Shown: in pieces, positions 6,298 to 12,168 of the stretch | Position numbering within the stretch: position 1 is the first letter of the stretch | How the letters are laid out: each line of letters starts with the position of its first letter | Source of the DNA: Clostridia bacterium | GTDB lineage: Bacteria; Bacillota_A; Clostridia; Lachnospirales; Cellulosilyticaceae | Length of the DNA: 12,168 bases | Assembly (NCBI GenBank): GCA_029239935.1 | Contig: JARBTY010000078.1 | Location: 1 to 12,168, forward strand | Direction: 5' to 3' | Notes under the pieces: model-generated | Told to the model about the DNA's origin: nothing | Databases searched by the model: none | What the model saw: the letters and a program-made list of their open reading frames with translations, nothing else | Program-made: the position numbers and the translations under genes

Positions 6298-7647
6298 TTA
6301 TTTTTTAAGTAATTCCTGTACACGTTTATCCATGTTGGCAATACCCTCATCAATAGAAGTTGCCCCTAACATGATAAGCTCATGTTCTTCTTTAAGAATC
6401 TTTTCTACTGCCGCCAGTTCTGGGTGCGGTGGCATCTCAAGCGTTACTTTCTTAACATCCAGTGCCCCTTTGCATTCCTCTGGGAAACCTTCTATACTGC
6501 TGAAAGCACTTAGAATTTCTGGTGTTTTGTAAGCTGGCAGTGTACCTAAGTCAGCTAATACTTTAGCCCCTGGCTCTGTTCCTACAAACTTGATGAATTC
6601 CCAAGCCAGTTCTGCATTCTTAGAGTTTTTATTGATTGCCAGTGGTGTTACATTACCGATTGTTTCTCCTACTGCTTGGCCTTCCATATGTGGTACCTGC
6701 GTAAAGCCCCAGTTTACATCTGTTTCACCTTTATTTTTGGTGTTGATAATACTGTTAATGAACCATGTTCCCATAGGAATCATTGCCACTTGTTTTTTGT
6801 AGAAAGGTCCACTGTAGTGGATATTAGCTGTTTTAAGTGAACCAAATTCCATAATGGATTTATCTTCATTTTGCATACCTAATGCTAATTCATAGGCTGG
6901 TTTTAAGAACTCATATTCTCCATCTATCAGCGAATGTGCCCCATCTGTGTACGCCCAGCTCAGTACTGCGGATAACCATGTGTGAGCAAATGCACCATAC
7001 ACTTTGCTGCCGCCTTCACCTTTAGTCAGCTTTTTAGCCAAATCGCGATAAGCATCCCAGGTAAGTTCTCCTGTTGGATAAGCAATGCCTGCCTCATCAA
7101 ACATATCTTTATTGTAGTAAAGCAGCCAGTAGTCACTTCTAAAAGGTAATGCATAAAGCTTGCCATCTACTCTGATACTTTCATCCACACCCGCATAAGG
7201 TGCCATATCAATACCGTCTTTTGCAACATAGTCATCTAAAGAAATGATCTGATTTTTAGCAATCATACCTGAATAGGTCGGCATATCCTTTACAGTAAAA
7301 ATATCTGTGTCATCTCCTGATGCCAACATGATTGGTGTCTTAGCGGTATAGTCAGCTGACGGAATATCAATTGGCTGTACCTTAACCCCTGGGTTCGCTG
7401 CCTCAAAAGCTTCTATAATCTTCGCCCAATAATCTGTCGTGCCATAGTCCCATACTGCAAATTTTAGGACTTGATCGCCCTCTGCTGCTGGCGCTTCTGC
7501 TGTTGTCTCTTTGGGTGTATCCCCAGACGCCGGTGCTGAGCCTTGTGTTCCAGTTCCGCTGCCGCCGCATCCTGCCAATACTCCTGAAAGCATAGCTGCT
7601 GCGCAGGCCATAGATAATACTTTTTTAAACTTTGTTTTTGCTGTCAT
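6298..7647 (-). CDS. Extracellular solute-binding lipoprotein of a CUT1 sugar transporter
   Basis: This 449-residue receptor captures the oligosaccharide outside the cell and delivers it to the two permeases. The N-terminus is a lipoprotein signal peptide: basic MTAKTKFKK, a hydrophobic stretch, then the lipobox LAGC with the lipidated Cys at 27, followed by a Gly/Ser/Thr/Ala/Pro/Glu-rich linker to about residue 60. The mature domain begins DQVLKFAVWDYGTTDYW and contains the family-1 pattern IIEAFEAANPGVKVQPIDI. Later landmarks are DMPTYSGMIAKNQIISLDDYV and ALPFRSDYWLLYYNKDMFDEAGI, then AWEFIKFVGTEPGAKVLADLGTLPAY near the C-terminus; all are typical of family-1 carbohydrate-binding proteins. 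The ATG follows a GGGGG ribosome site by 8 nt. It is the first gene of the operon, with its own promoter region upstream. The ligand is inferred only from the adjacent GH88 and lyase genes. Confidence 0.95.
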   Translation of the reverse strand: MTAKTKFKKVLSMACAAAMLSGVLAGCGGSGTGTQGSAPASGDTPKETTAEAPAAEGDQVLKFAVWDYGTTDYWAKIIEAFEAANPGVKVQPIDIPSADYTAKTPIMLASGDDTDIFTVKDMPTYSGMIAKNQIISLDDYVAKDGIDMAPYAGVDESIRVDGKLYALPFRSDYWLLYYNKDMFDEAGIAYPTGELTWDAYRDLAKKLTKGEGGSKVYGAFAHTWLSAVLSWAYTDGAHSLIDGEYEFLKPAYELALGMQNEDKSIMEFGSLKTANIHYSGPFYKKQVAMIPMGTWFINSIINTKNKGETDVNWGFTQVPHMEGQAVGETIGNVTPLAINKNSKNAELAWEFIKFVGTEPGAKVLADLGTLPAYKTPEILSAFSSIEGFPEECKGALDVKKVTLEMPPHPELAAVEKILKEEHELIMLGATSIDEGIANMDKRVQELLKK

Positions 7648-7702
7648 TTAAACATCCCCCTTTGTTGATTGTGAACAAATATGTGTTTTGTTTTATAGCT
7701 AA

Positions 7703-7731
7703 ATTATACTTATTAAAGTGACGATTTAAAA
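7703..7731 (-). promoter_or_regulatory. Candidate promoter for the transporter operon
   Basis: A perfect TATAAT (7708-7703) lies about 55 nt upstream of the binding-protein ATG. The -35 position holds only AT-rich sequence (TTTAAA at 7730-7725, spacer 16), far from TTGACA. A good -10 with a poor -35 is what an activator-dependent promoter under an AraC-type regulator would show. Predicted transcription starts near 7696, giving a leader of about 50 nt. Confidence 0.45.
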
Positions 7732-7736
7732 TGTCA

Positions 7737-7773
7737 TTTAATACTTTATCCAGTTTAATTATTAAGTATTAAA
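7737..7773 (-). promoter_or_regulatory. 10-bp inverted repeat upstream of the transporter promoter, candidate operator
   Basis: TTTAATACTT (7773-7764) and AAGTATTAAA (7746-7737) are perfect inverted copies separated by 17 nt, with arm centres 27 bp apart. They lie immediately upstream of the -35 position of the candidate promoter, where an activator would bind. The adjacent response regulator is the natural candidate. The repeat is AT-rich, so chance is not excluded. Confidence 0.4.
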
Positions 7774-7788
7774 CAAATCTTATCTGCA

Positions 7789-7809
7789 AATGACTTTCAC
7801 CTAGTCATT
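7789..7809 (-). repeat. 7-bp inverted repeat with 7-nt spacer
   Basis: AATGACT (7809-7803) and AGTCATT (7795-7789) are perfect inverted copies. No U-run follows, so it is not a terminator. It lies about 80 bp upstream of the candidate -10 and could be a second, distal regulator site. Confidence 0.3.
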
Positions 7810-7861
7810 ACCATGGTTTATTTTTAACTTTCCTAGATTATTTTTAGATTTAAATGGATTC

Positions 7862-7892
7862 AAAAAAAATGGACAGGTATCTGAGACCTGTC
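7862..7892 (-). terminator. Intrinsic terminator of the two-component operon
   Basis: On the transcript, GACAGGT-CTCAGAT-ACCTGTC is a perfect 7-bp stem with a 7-nt loop, followed after two bases (CA) by an eight-U run. It lies about 50 nt after the response-regulator stop and separates the regulatory genes from the transporter operon. Confidence 0.9.
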
Positions 7893-7942
7893 ACTACCTG
7901 CAGTACTGCTTATTAAATGGATTGTTTTCATCTATTACGGCA

Positions 7943-9562
7943 TTAGACCTTACACATAAATTCAGTAGGTGTCATGGCCGTCACTTTTTTGAAAAGCTTG
8001 CTAAAATAATAGGGATCGTCATAGCCCAGTTTGCTGGAGACCTCATAAACCTTGTACTGATGCTCCTTCAGAAGTTTTTTGGCTTCATTCATTTTGACCT
8101 CCGCCACGTAGTCTGAAAAAGATTTGCCCTCTACCTTTTTAAAAATTGTACTGAGGTACCCTGCACTAATTTCCATCTTTTCTGCCACTTCTGGCAAAGT
8201 AATCTTAGTATACACATTTTGCCCTATATACTGTTTGACTTTATTAACTTTAAAATTGGCAATATCTAAATATTTATGACTGATAAATTTATTAAGCCCT
8301 TTATGAAGCGCTTCTATCCACTCAGCAACTTCATCAATCGTTGTAAAAGCCTGGATATTTTCAAATTCCGTATAGTCTTTATCAAAAATTTCCTGTATCA
8401 TTAACTTGCCGTTAGGTCCTAAAACACTTACGATATAAACCAATTTATAACAAATCTCATAAGCATTTTGTCTAGATACACAGTTCTCAAAACGCTTGCC
8501 TATTTCTTCAAACAAGTGGTTAAGTAATGCTTCATCCCCTGTATCCATCGCTGTAATAAGACTGTCTTTTAAGTCTAAAATATCAACTTTCCCCTGGCTT
8601 TTTGCCTGATATTTCTCTTTATCACTGTAAAAATAAATAGGCAGTTTTTTATTGGTGGCTATAAGCTGTATCGCCTTTGTGGTTTCTTTAAGGGCCTCAT
8701 TAAGCTGGGTGATATGATGATGCTGATTACTGATCCCTATTACAACCATCTTGCTAAAGTATTGCTTAATCATATAGTGCATACGCTCACATACTTTTAT
8801 CATCAGTGCGCTATACTCATCTTCTTTTTTATCTTCTTTAGCAAAGCTGAGAAAAATAATAAATTCCCTCTCACTTCTGACAAACACATGGCTATCTCCA
8901 AAGTCTGCCAACACATCCTGACACATGTTCACTAGATAAAAAGAAGTCATCTCACTTATTTTCGTATGAATCTCATGTTCTCCTTCAATAAGCTTAAGGC
9001 AGCACAATCCATAATGCATTTCTTCCTCTATACCTAACTCTTCAGCCGTTTTTAAAAGCATCTCACGATTTTCAAGATCTATGATTCCGAACATCATTTT
9101 TCTGATGAACTCTTGCTTTAACGTATTTTTATTGTTTTCAAGATATACTTTAAGCTTTTCTGTCTTTGTGTTTTCTTTTTCTGATTCCCCTAATTCCCGC
9201 TTGAGCTTTAGAAGCAATTCCCTCAGCTCATTTTCATTGAGGTGCAACTTAATCAAATAGTCCACCGCTCCCATTTTCATGACCTGCTTGACTAACTGAA
9301 AGTCATCATAACTGCTGAGTACAATAAACTTAACAGCCAGTCCCTTTTCTTTACACTTCTCTATCATTTCAACCCCGTCCATAACCGGCATTTTAATATC
9401 CGTTATGACAACATCGGGCTTATACTTTATAATATGGGCCAGTCCTTCTTCTCCATTGGTTGCACAAGGGACTAACGTATACCCTATCTCTGCCCAGTTA
9501 AGCAAGGATTCTAAGCCTACTCTTACTAAAGGTTCATCATCTACAATCATCATTTTGAGCAT
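7943..9562 (-). CDS. YesN-like response regulator with AraC-type DNA-binding domain
   Basis: This 539-residue regulator is the output partner of the histidine kinase. The receiver domain covers about residues 1-120: the acidic pocket is VDDE (D8, D9), the phosphoacceptor is D55 in VVITDIKMPVMDG, and the conserved Lys lies in AVDYLIKLH near 105. A long, poorly conserved linker (about 130-430) follows. The C-terminal 100 residues form an AraC-family double helix-turn-helix: VNKVKQYIGQNVYTKITLPEVAEKM, GYLSTIFKKVEGKSFSDYV, then KVYEVSSKLGYDDPYYFSKLFKKVTAMTPTEF, with the family's signature second helix-turn-helix intact. The ATG follows AAGGAGG, located in the last codons of the kinase gene, with only 3 nt between the genes, so the two are translationally coupled. 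It likely activates the transporter operon that starts about 300 bp downstream. All key residues appear present. Confidence 0.95.
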   Translation of the reverse strand: MLKMMIVDDEPLVRVGLESLLNWAEIGYTLVPCATNGEEGLAHIIKYKPDVVITDIKMPVMDGVEMIEKCKEKGLAVKFIVLSSYDDFQLVKQVMKMGAVDYLIKLHLNENELRELLLKLKRELGESEKENTKTEKLKVYLENNKNTLKQEFIRKMMFGIIDLENREMLLKTAEELGIEEEMHYGLCCLKLIEGEHEIHTKISEMTSFYLVNMCQDVLADFGDSHVFVRSEREFIIFLSFAKEDKKEDEYSALMIKVCERMHYMIKQYFSKMVVIGISNQHHHITQLNEALKETTKAIQLIATNKKLPIYFYSDKEKYQAKSQGKVDILDLKDSLITAMDTGDEALLNHLFEEIGKRFENCVSRQNAYEICYKLVYIVSVLGPNGKLMIQEIFDKDYTEFENIQAFTTIDEVAEWIEALHKGLNKFISHKYLDIANFKVNKVKQYIGQNVYTKITLPEVAEKMEISAGYLSTIFKKVEGKSFSDYVAEVKMNEAKKLLKEHQYKVYEVSSKLGYDDPYYFSKLFKKVTAMTPTEFMCKV

Positions 9563-9565
9563 GCT

Positions 9566-11368
9566 TTACGCCTCCTTATCTTCTATATTTTCATATGGAA
9601 TACAGATATGGACTTCTGTATAAACTCCTTCTTCGCTTACAATAGACAGCCCATATTTGCTGCCATAATAAATCTTTAGCCTTTCATCTACATTCTTAAT
9701 CCCTATGGCATTCATACTACGTTTGCTGCTTGAGGTGTGTTCATGAAAAACAGCTCTAATCGTCTCTTGGCTCATCCCTATGCCATCATCTCTTACAACA
9801 ATATGAAGATCTTCTCCTCTGCGTTTCAAAATCACATCAATGCTGCCTGCTCCCGCCTTGGGTTCAATCCCATGAAAAATAGCATTTTCTATGATGGGCT
9901 GCAGTGTGAATTTTATAATACCTGCCGTTGTCAAAAAGGGCTCTTCGATATGATAAGTCAACTCAATTTTTCCGTTATACCTGATGTTTTGGATACACAT
10001 ATAGTCATCCAGCAGCAAAAATTCTTCATACAGTGGAATCTTATCATCTGTCCCTTTGGAAATATTTTTGAGGATGCTTGCTAACGCACTGGTCATCTCA
10101 CTGATTCCAGTGGCTTGCTGCATAGTTGCCATCCACTTGATGCAGTTCAAAGTATTGTATAAGAAGTGGGGATTGATCTGATTTTGAAGCATCCTGAATT
10201 CTAAATCTTTTTTAATACGCTCTTCATCCACTAGTTTTTGTACCAAGAAGCGGATGTTGGTTACCATATGATTAATCCCAGTTCCAATGGTGCCTATTTC
10301 ATCTTCTCCCTCAAGGCTTGTATCTACTTCAAGTTCACCTCCCGCAATTAGATTAAGGTGTCCTAATATTTTTTTGATTGGTTTAGTGAGTTCAAAGGAC
10401 AAAAACACAACAATGCCTAATAAAGCCGCTGCAGTCAAAATCAATATCCCGATTGTTGCCCTTTGAAACAGCAATTTGCTGGAGTGGTATATGTCTAGTC
10501 CTGAGGTTTGAATAATCACCAGATGATTGTAGGGGTGTTTGTAATAATTGATAATATGGTCTTTCCCCTCTATATCCGTCATAATATAACCGTTGTTGGT
10601 TTGGGCTCTATCCCCGTTCAAAATATCATTGACATAGGTTCTGTCCAAAAAATCTTTCCCTATGTAGCTAGATTTTGTATGTGCAACACATTGCCCCTTA
10701 GTATTCACAATAAATAACTCATCCCCTTTAGGGATTTCAAATTGATTAAAGACATCCGCAATAAGATTTCCCTGGAAAAAAACAATGCTTTTTCCTATGG
10801 ACTTTTCGCTGAGGCTATGGACAATCTCTCTGGATATAGGAAACACAAAAACATTTTTATTATATTTTTCCGGACTGACCACAAGATCTGTAATTTTTGT
10901 ACCTTTATAGATCTCAAACCACTTTTTATTTTGGACACTGTCGGCGTCTATAACGGATGTATCATCCCCTATCTGAAGTTCAACCCCATTATCCCCCATA
11001 ATCAGTATTTTGGAGAGGCTATTATCCGCAAAGCTATTAAGGATATATTCCTGAGCATGTTTATTAAAATTAATAATATCTACATTGCGTTTAATCTTGT
11101 CCTCATAAGGGGTGGTAAGGAGCTTATCTAGCTGCTTATTAGAATAAAACCAAAAAGATACCTTCTCTACCCTATTCAGCTGCTTGTCTACATTGGTCAT
11201 AATATATTTTATATTTTTTTGATTTTTTTCAACGAAATTTTCAAAGTTTGTCCTTTCGAATATCGTCATGTAAATGATACTCAAAATGATAATAGGCGTA
11301 ATGGCCAAAAGTGCAAAAAACAAAATCATTTTATTTTTAAACGTTTTTGCTAATAAAATTCTCTTCAT
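9566..11368 (-). CDS. YesM-like sensor histidine kinase
   Basis: This 600-residue membrane kinase should detect an extracellular cue and phosphorylate the adjacent regulator. One membrane segment lies at about 14-36 and a second at 304-327. The roughly 265-residue extracellular region between them fits a Cache-like sensor and contains VSPEKYNKNVFVFPISREI. A HAMP linker (LTKPIKKILGHLNLIAGGELEVD) follows at about 328-380. The His_kinase domain has phosphoacceptor H401 in LQNQINPHFLYNTLN. The HATPase domain has the N box IIENAIFHG (N495), the G box DDGIGM at about 527 and IGIKNVDERLKIYYG at the end. The ATG at 11368 is preceded by AGGTGAAG. It is the first gene of the two-gene regulatory operon, with a candidate promoter at 11422-11450. 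In this family the kinase may sense the sugar directly or through the binding protein; which applies here is unknown. Confidence 0.95.
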   Translation of the reverse strand: MKRILLAKTFKNKMILFFALLAITPIIILSIIYMTIFERTNFENFVEKNQKNIKYIMTNVDKQLNRVEKVSFWFYSNKQLDKLLTTPYEDKIKRNVDIINFNKHAQEYILNSFADNSLSKILIMGDNGVELQIGDDTSVIDADSVQNKKWFEIYKGTKITDLVVSPEKYNKNVFVFPISREIVHSLSEKSIGKSIVFFQGNLIADVFNQFEIPKGDELFIVNTKGQCVAHTKSSYIGKDFLDRTYVNDILNGDRAQTNNGYIMTDIEGKDHIINYYKHPYNHLVIIQTSGLDIYHSSKLLFQRATIGILILTAAALLGIVVFLSFELTKPIKKILGHLNLIAGGELEVDTSLEGEDEIGTIGTGINHMVTNIRFLVQKLVDEERIKKDLEFRMLQNQINPHFLYNTLNCIKWMATMQQATGISEMTSALASILKNISKGTDDKIPLYEEFLLLDDYMCIQNIRYNGKIELTYHIEEPFLTTAGIIKFTLQPIIENAIFHGIEPKAGAGSIDVILKRRGEDLHIVVRDDGIGMSQETIRAVFHEHTSSSKRSMNAIGIKNVDERLKIYYGSKYGLSIVSEEGVYTEVHICIPYENIEDKEA

Positions 11369-11405
11369 AGCTTCACCTGCCTTAGTTAGTGATACTCATT
11401 TCTCC

Positions 11406-11445
11406 AAAAGTATGTATATAAAGTATATCAAAGTTATATACTTTT
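11406..11445. repeat. AT-rich AAAGTAT repeats over the kinase promoter
   Basis: On the plus strand AAAAGTAT (11406-11413) and ATACTTTT (11438-11445) form a perfect 8-bp inverted repeat, with a further direct copy AAAGTATA at 11420-11427. They cover the -10 and spacer of the candidate promoter. AAGTAT also forms the arms of the inverted repeat before the transporter, but it recurs by chance in AT-rich DNA such as 12100-12126. Confidence 0.35.
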
Positions 11446-11450
11446 ACCAA
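11422..11450 (-). promoter_or_regulatory. Candidate promoter of the kinase-regulator operon
   Basis: TTGGTA (11450-11445) and TATACT (11427-11422) are separated by exactly 17 nt, matching four and five of six consensus bases. The predicted start lies about 50 nt before the kinase ATG. The element overlaps AAAGTAT-like repeats that could serve autoregulation. Confidence 0.55.
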
Positions 11451-11504
11451 TGCTTAATTTCTGTGAACTTTTTCTAGTTCTTTCATCTATCTATATCTTT
11501 ATAA

Positions 11505-11557
11505 AAAAACAGGCTATCTATCCGTTTAAATTGTTAACGGATAGATAGTCTGTTTTT
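11505..11557. terminator. Bidirectional intrinsic terminator with a 22-bp stem
   Basis: Arms 11505-11526 and 11536-11557 pair at all 22 positions, with one G-U in plus-strand RNA, around a 9-nt loop. The stem ends in A/T runs, so both strands give a U-tract: seven U on the minus transcript and five on the plus. It ends transcription of the small membrane-protein gene before the kinase promoter. Nothing on the plus strand here needs a terminator. Confidence 0.85.
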
Positions 11558-11601
11558 AGGTTCAATGCATTGGTGCATACTAAATTATTACTTCTATTTT
11601 T

Positions 11602-11835
11602 TTACTTATTTTTATTTTTCGCATACCATTTATCTGCAATTTTTATAGCAACCTTATTTAACACTATAGAAATGCCTGCTATAATAGCAATAGTTATTAC
11701 CGTATCTAATGAAATAAATTTACGACCGCCAATTCCTAAATGAGAGCTTATTCCTACTCCTATTATAATGGCCATCATGCTTGATGCATATTCAAGCCAT
11801 TTCCTGATCTTTTTATACTCTTGCAGCTTATCCAC
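11602..11835 (-). CDS. Small two-TM membrane protein, unknown function
   Basis: A 77-residue protein that I do not recognise. A basic amphipathic start (MDKLQEYKKIRKWLEY) leads into two hydrophobic segments, about 18-36 and 44-64, joined by a short loop (LGIGGRKFISLD), and ends in a strongly basic tail (KWYAKNKNK). The start is GTG with an excellent AGGGAGG site 6 nt upstream, which makes translation credible despite the small size. Its length and two-helix layout recall small holin-like or toxin-like membrane peptides, but no specific family motif supports either. It precedes the 22-bp terminator and is not part of the uronate operon. Confidence 0.6.
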   Translation of the reverse strand: MDKLQEYKKIRKWLEYASSMMAIIIGVGISSHLGIGGRKFISLDTVITIAIIAGISIVLNKVAIKIADKWYAKNKNK

Positions 11836-12026
11836 GAAATTCCTCCCTTAATATTGAGTAATACAATGGCCCACCTATAATAATCATCTTTTTTATATCC
11901 CTCTATGTATTTATCAATTAGTCCATTAACTTCTGCCTCAGTAGCATAAACTGGCTCTAAATACATCGACTGAATAGCAGTGTCACCCACCCAGTACCTT
12001 AACATACTCTCACTATCTGTGTACAC
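11775..12026 (-). CDS. Doubtful 83-codon ORF, possibly a gene remnant
   Basis: An open frame from a GTG, with an in-frame TAA 9 nt upstream, reads 83 residues and overlaps the next gene by 61 nt. The first 55 residues (LRYWVGDTAIQSMYLEPVYATEAEVNGLIDKYIEGYKKDDYYRW) look like a soluble acidic protein. The tail past about residue 60 is an out-of-frame reading of the small membrane-protein gene. The ribosome site AAGGTGGA is almost adjacent to the GTG, and the alternative ATG at 12005 has only a weak site. It may be a truncated or frameshifted remnant whose 5' part has been lost. I do not recognise the family. Confidence 0.3.
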   Translation of the reverse strand: MYTDSESMLRYWVGDTAIQSMYLEPVYATEAEVNGLIDKYIEGYKKDDYYRWAIVLLNIKGGISWISCKSIKRSGNGLNMHQA

Positions 12027-12063
12027 TCCACCTTAAATAGTATATAAATAATAAAAGCTTGTT

Positions 12064-12168
12064 TTATTGACCAATATTCACTTTATTGAATCGATTGCTA
12101 AGTATTATAATAACTGGAATAAGTATTGTAAATGCAGCTTGAAATACTGCCATACGTATGGTTACCCC
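12064..12168 (-). CDS. C-terminal end of a probable membrane protein, cut by the window edge
   Basis: From the window edge the minus strand is open for 34 codons to a TAA. The translation has a hydrophobic helix (MAVFQAAFTILIPVIIIL) followed by a short polar tail ending NIGQ, as expected for the last membrane segment of a larger protein. The fragment is too short to assign to a family. Upstream sequence is needed to confirm the frame. Confidence 0.4.
   Translation of the reverse strand, partial: GVTIRMAVFQAAFTILIPVIIILSNRFNKVNIGQ

Noticed and set aside
7785..7799. TGAAAGTCATTTGCA, resembling a catabolite-repression (cre) site
   Set aside because: It is 15 nt long, lacks the central CG and does not fit the 14-nt cre consensus; treated as chance.
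9737..10084. 115-codon plus-strand ORF
   Set aside because: Antisense to the conserved catalytic domain of the histidine kinase; it reads as a reverse-complement shadow.
10742..11131. 129-codon plus-strand ORF
   Set aside because: Antisense to the kinase sensor domain; no plausible ribosome site or domain.
11565..11580. Short hairpin ATGCA-CCAA-TGCAT (minus strand) after the small membrane-protein gene
   Set aside because: A five-pair stem without a U-run; the adjacent 22-bp hairpin explains termination.
1..12168. CRISPR array, tRNA, rRNA, transposase or phage genes
   Set aside because: No regularly spaced repeats, no cloverleaf or rRNA-like sequence and no recognisable transposase or phage protein were seen.

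Overview
The window looks like a low-GC, AT-rich Gram-positive bacterium, most likely a carbohydrate-degrading member of the Clostridia (inference). The reasons are strong AGGAGG-type ribosome sites, frequent GTG/TTG starts, U-tailed intrinsic terminators, a lipoprotein solute receptor and a YesMN-type two-component system. Every convincing gene lies on the minus strand, so transcription runs from right to left.

Right to left: the edge holds the last 34 codons of a probable membrane protein (12064-12168), a doubtful 83-codon ORF and a small two-TM membrane protein (11602-11835), closed by a long bidirectional terminator hairpin (11505-11557). Next comes a regulatory pair: a YesM-like sensor histidine kinase (9566-11368) and a YesN-like AraC-type response regulator (7943-9562), ending in a strong terminator (7862-7892). 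A 295-bp promoter region with two inverted repeats leads into a six-gene utilisation operon: solute-binding lipoprotein (6298-7647), two CUT1-type permeases (5310-6200 and 4446-5294), a GH88 unsaturated glucuronyl hydrolase (3290-4432), a DUF2264 protein (2111-3280) and a heparinase II/III-family lyase (218-2074). The left edge (7-208) is non-coding and folds into one long nested imperfect palindrome.

How it fits together (inference from families): the kinase senses an extracellular signal and the regulator activates the transporter promoter. The lipoprotein and permeases import a uronic-acid-containing oligosaccharide. The cytoplasmic lyase cleaves it by beta-elimination, and GH88 removes the resulting 4,5-unsaturated uronate. 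DUF2264 is an undercharacterised partner. The three enzymes show no signal peptides, and no transporter ATPase is encoded here, so a shared MsmX/UgpC-like ATPase is presumably supplied from elsewhere. The polysaccharide cannot be named from this sequence; glycosaminoglycan, pectic, gellan/xanthan-like or alginate-type substrates all remain possible.

The least conventional signals are the roughly 200-nt nested palindrome beside the lyase stop codon, the hairpin-rich junction between the receptor and first permease genes, a tandem hexamer encoding Glu-Phe repeats in the lyase, and candidate operators upstream of the transporter.
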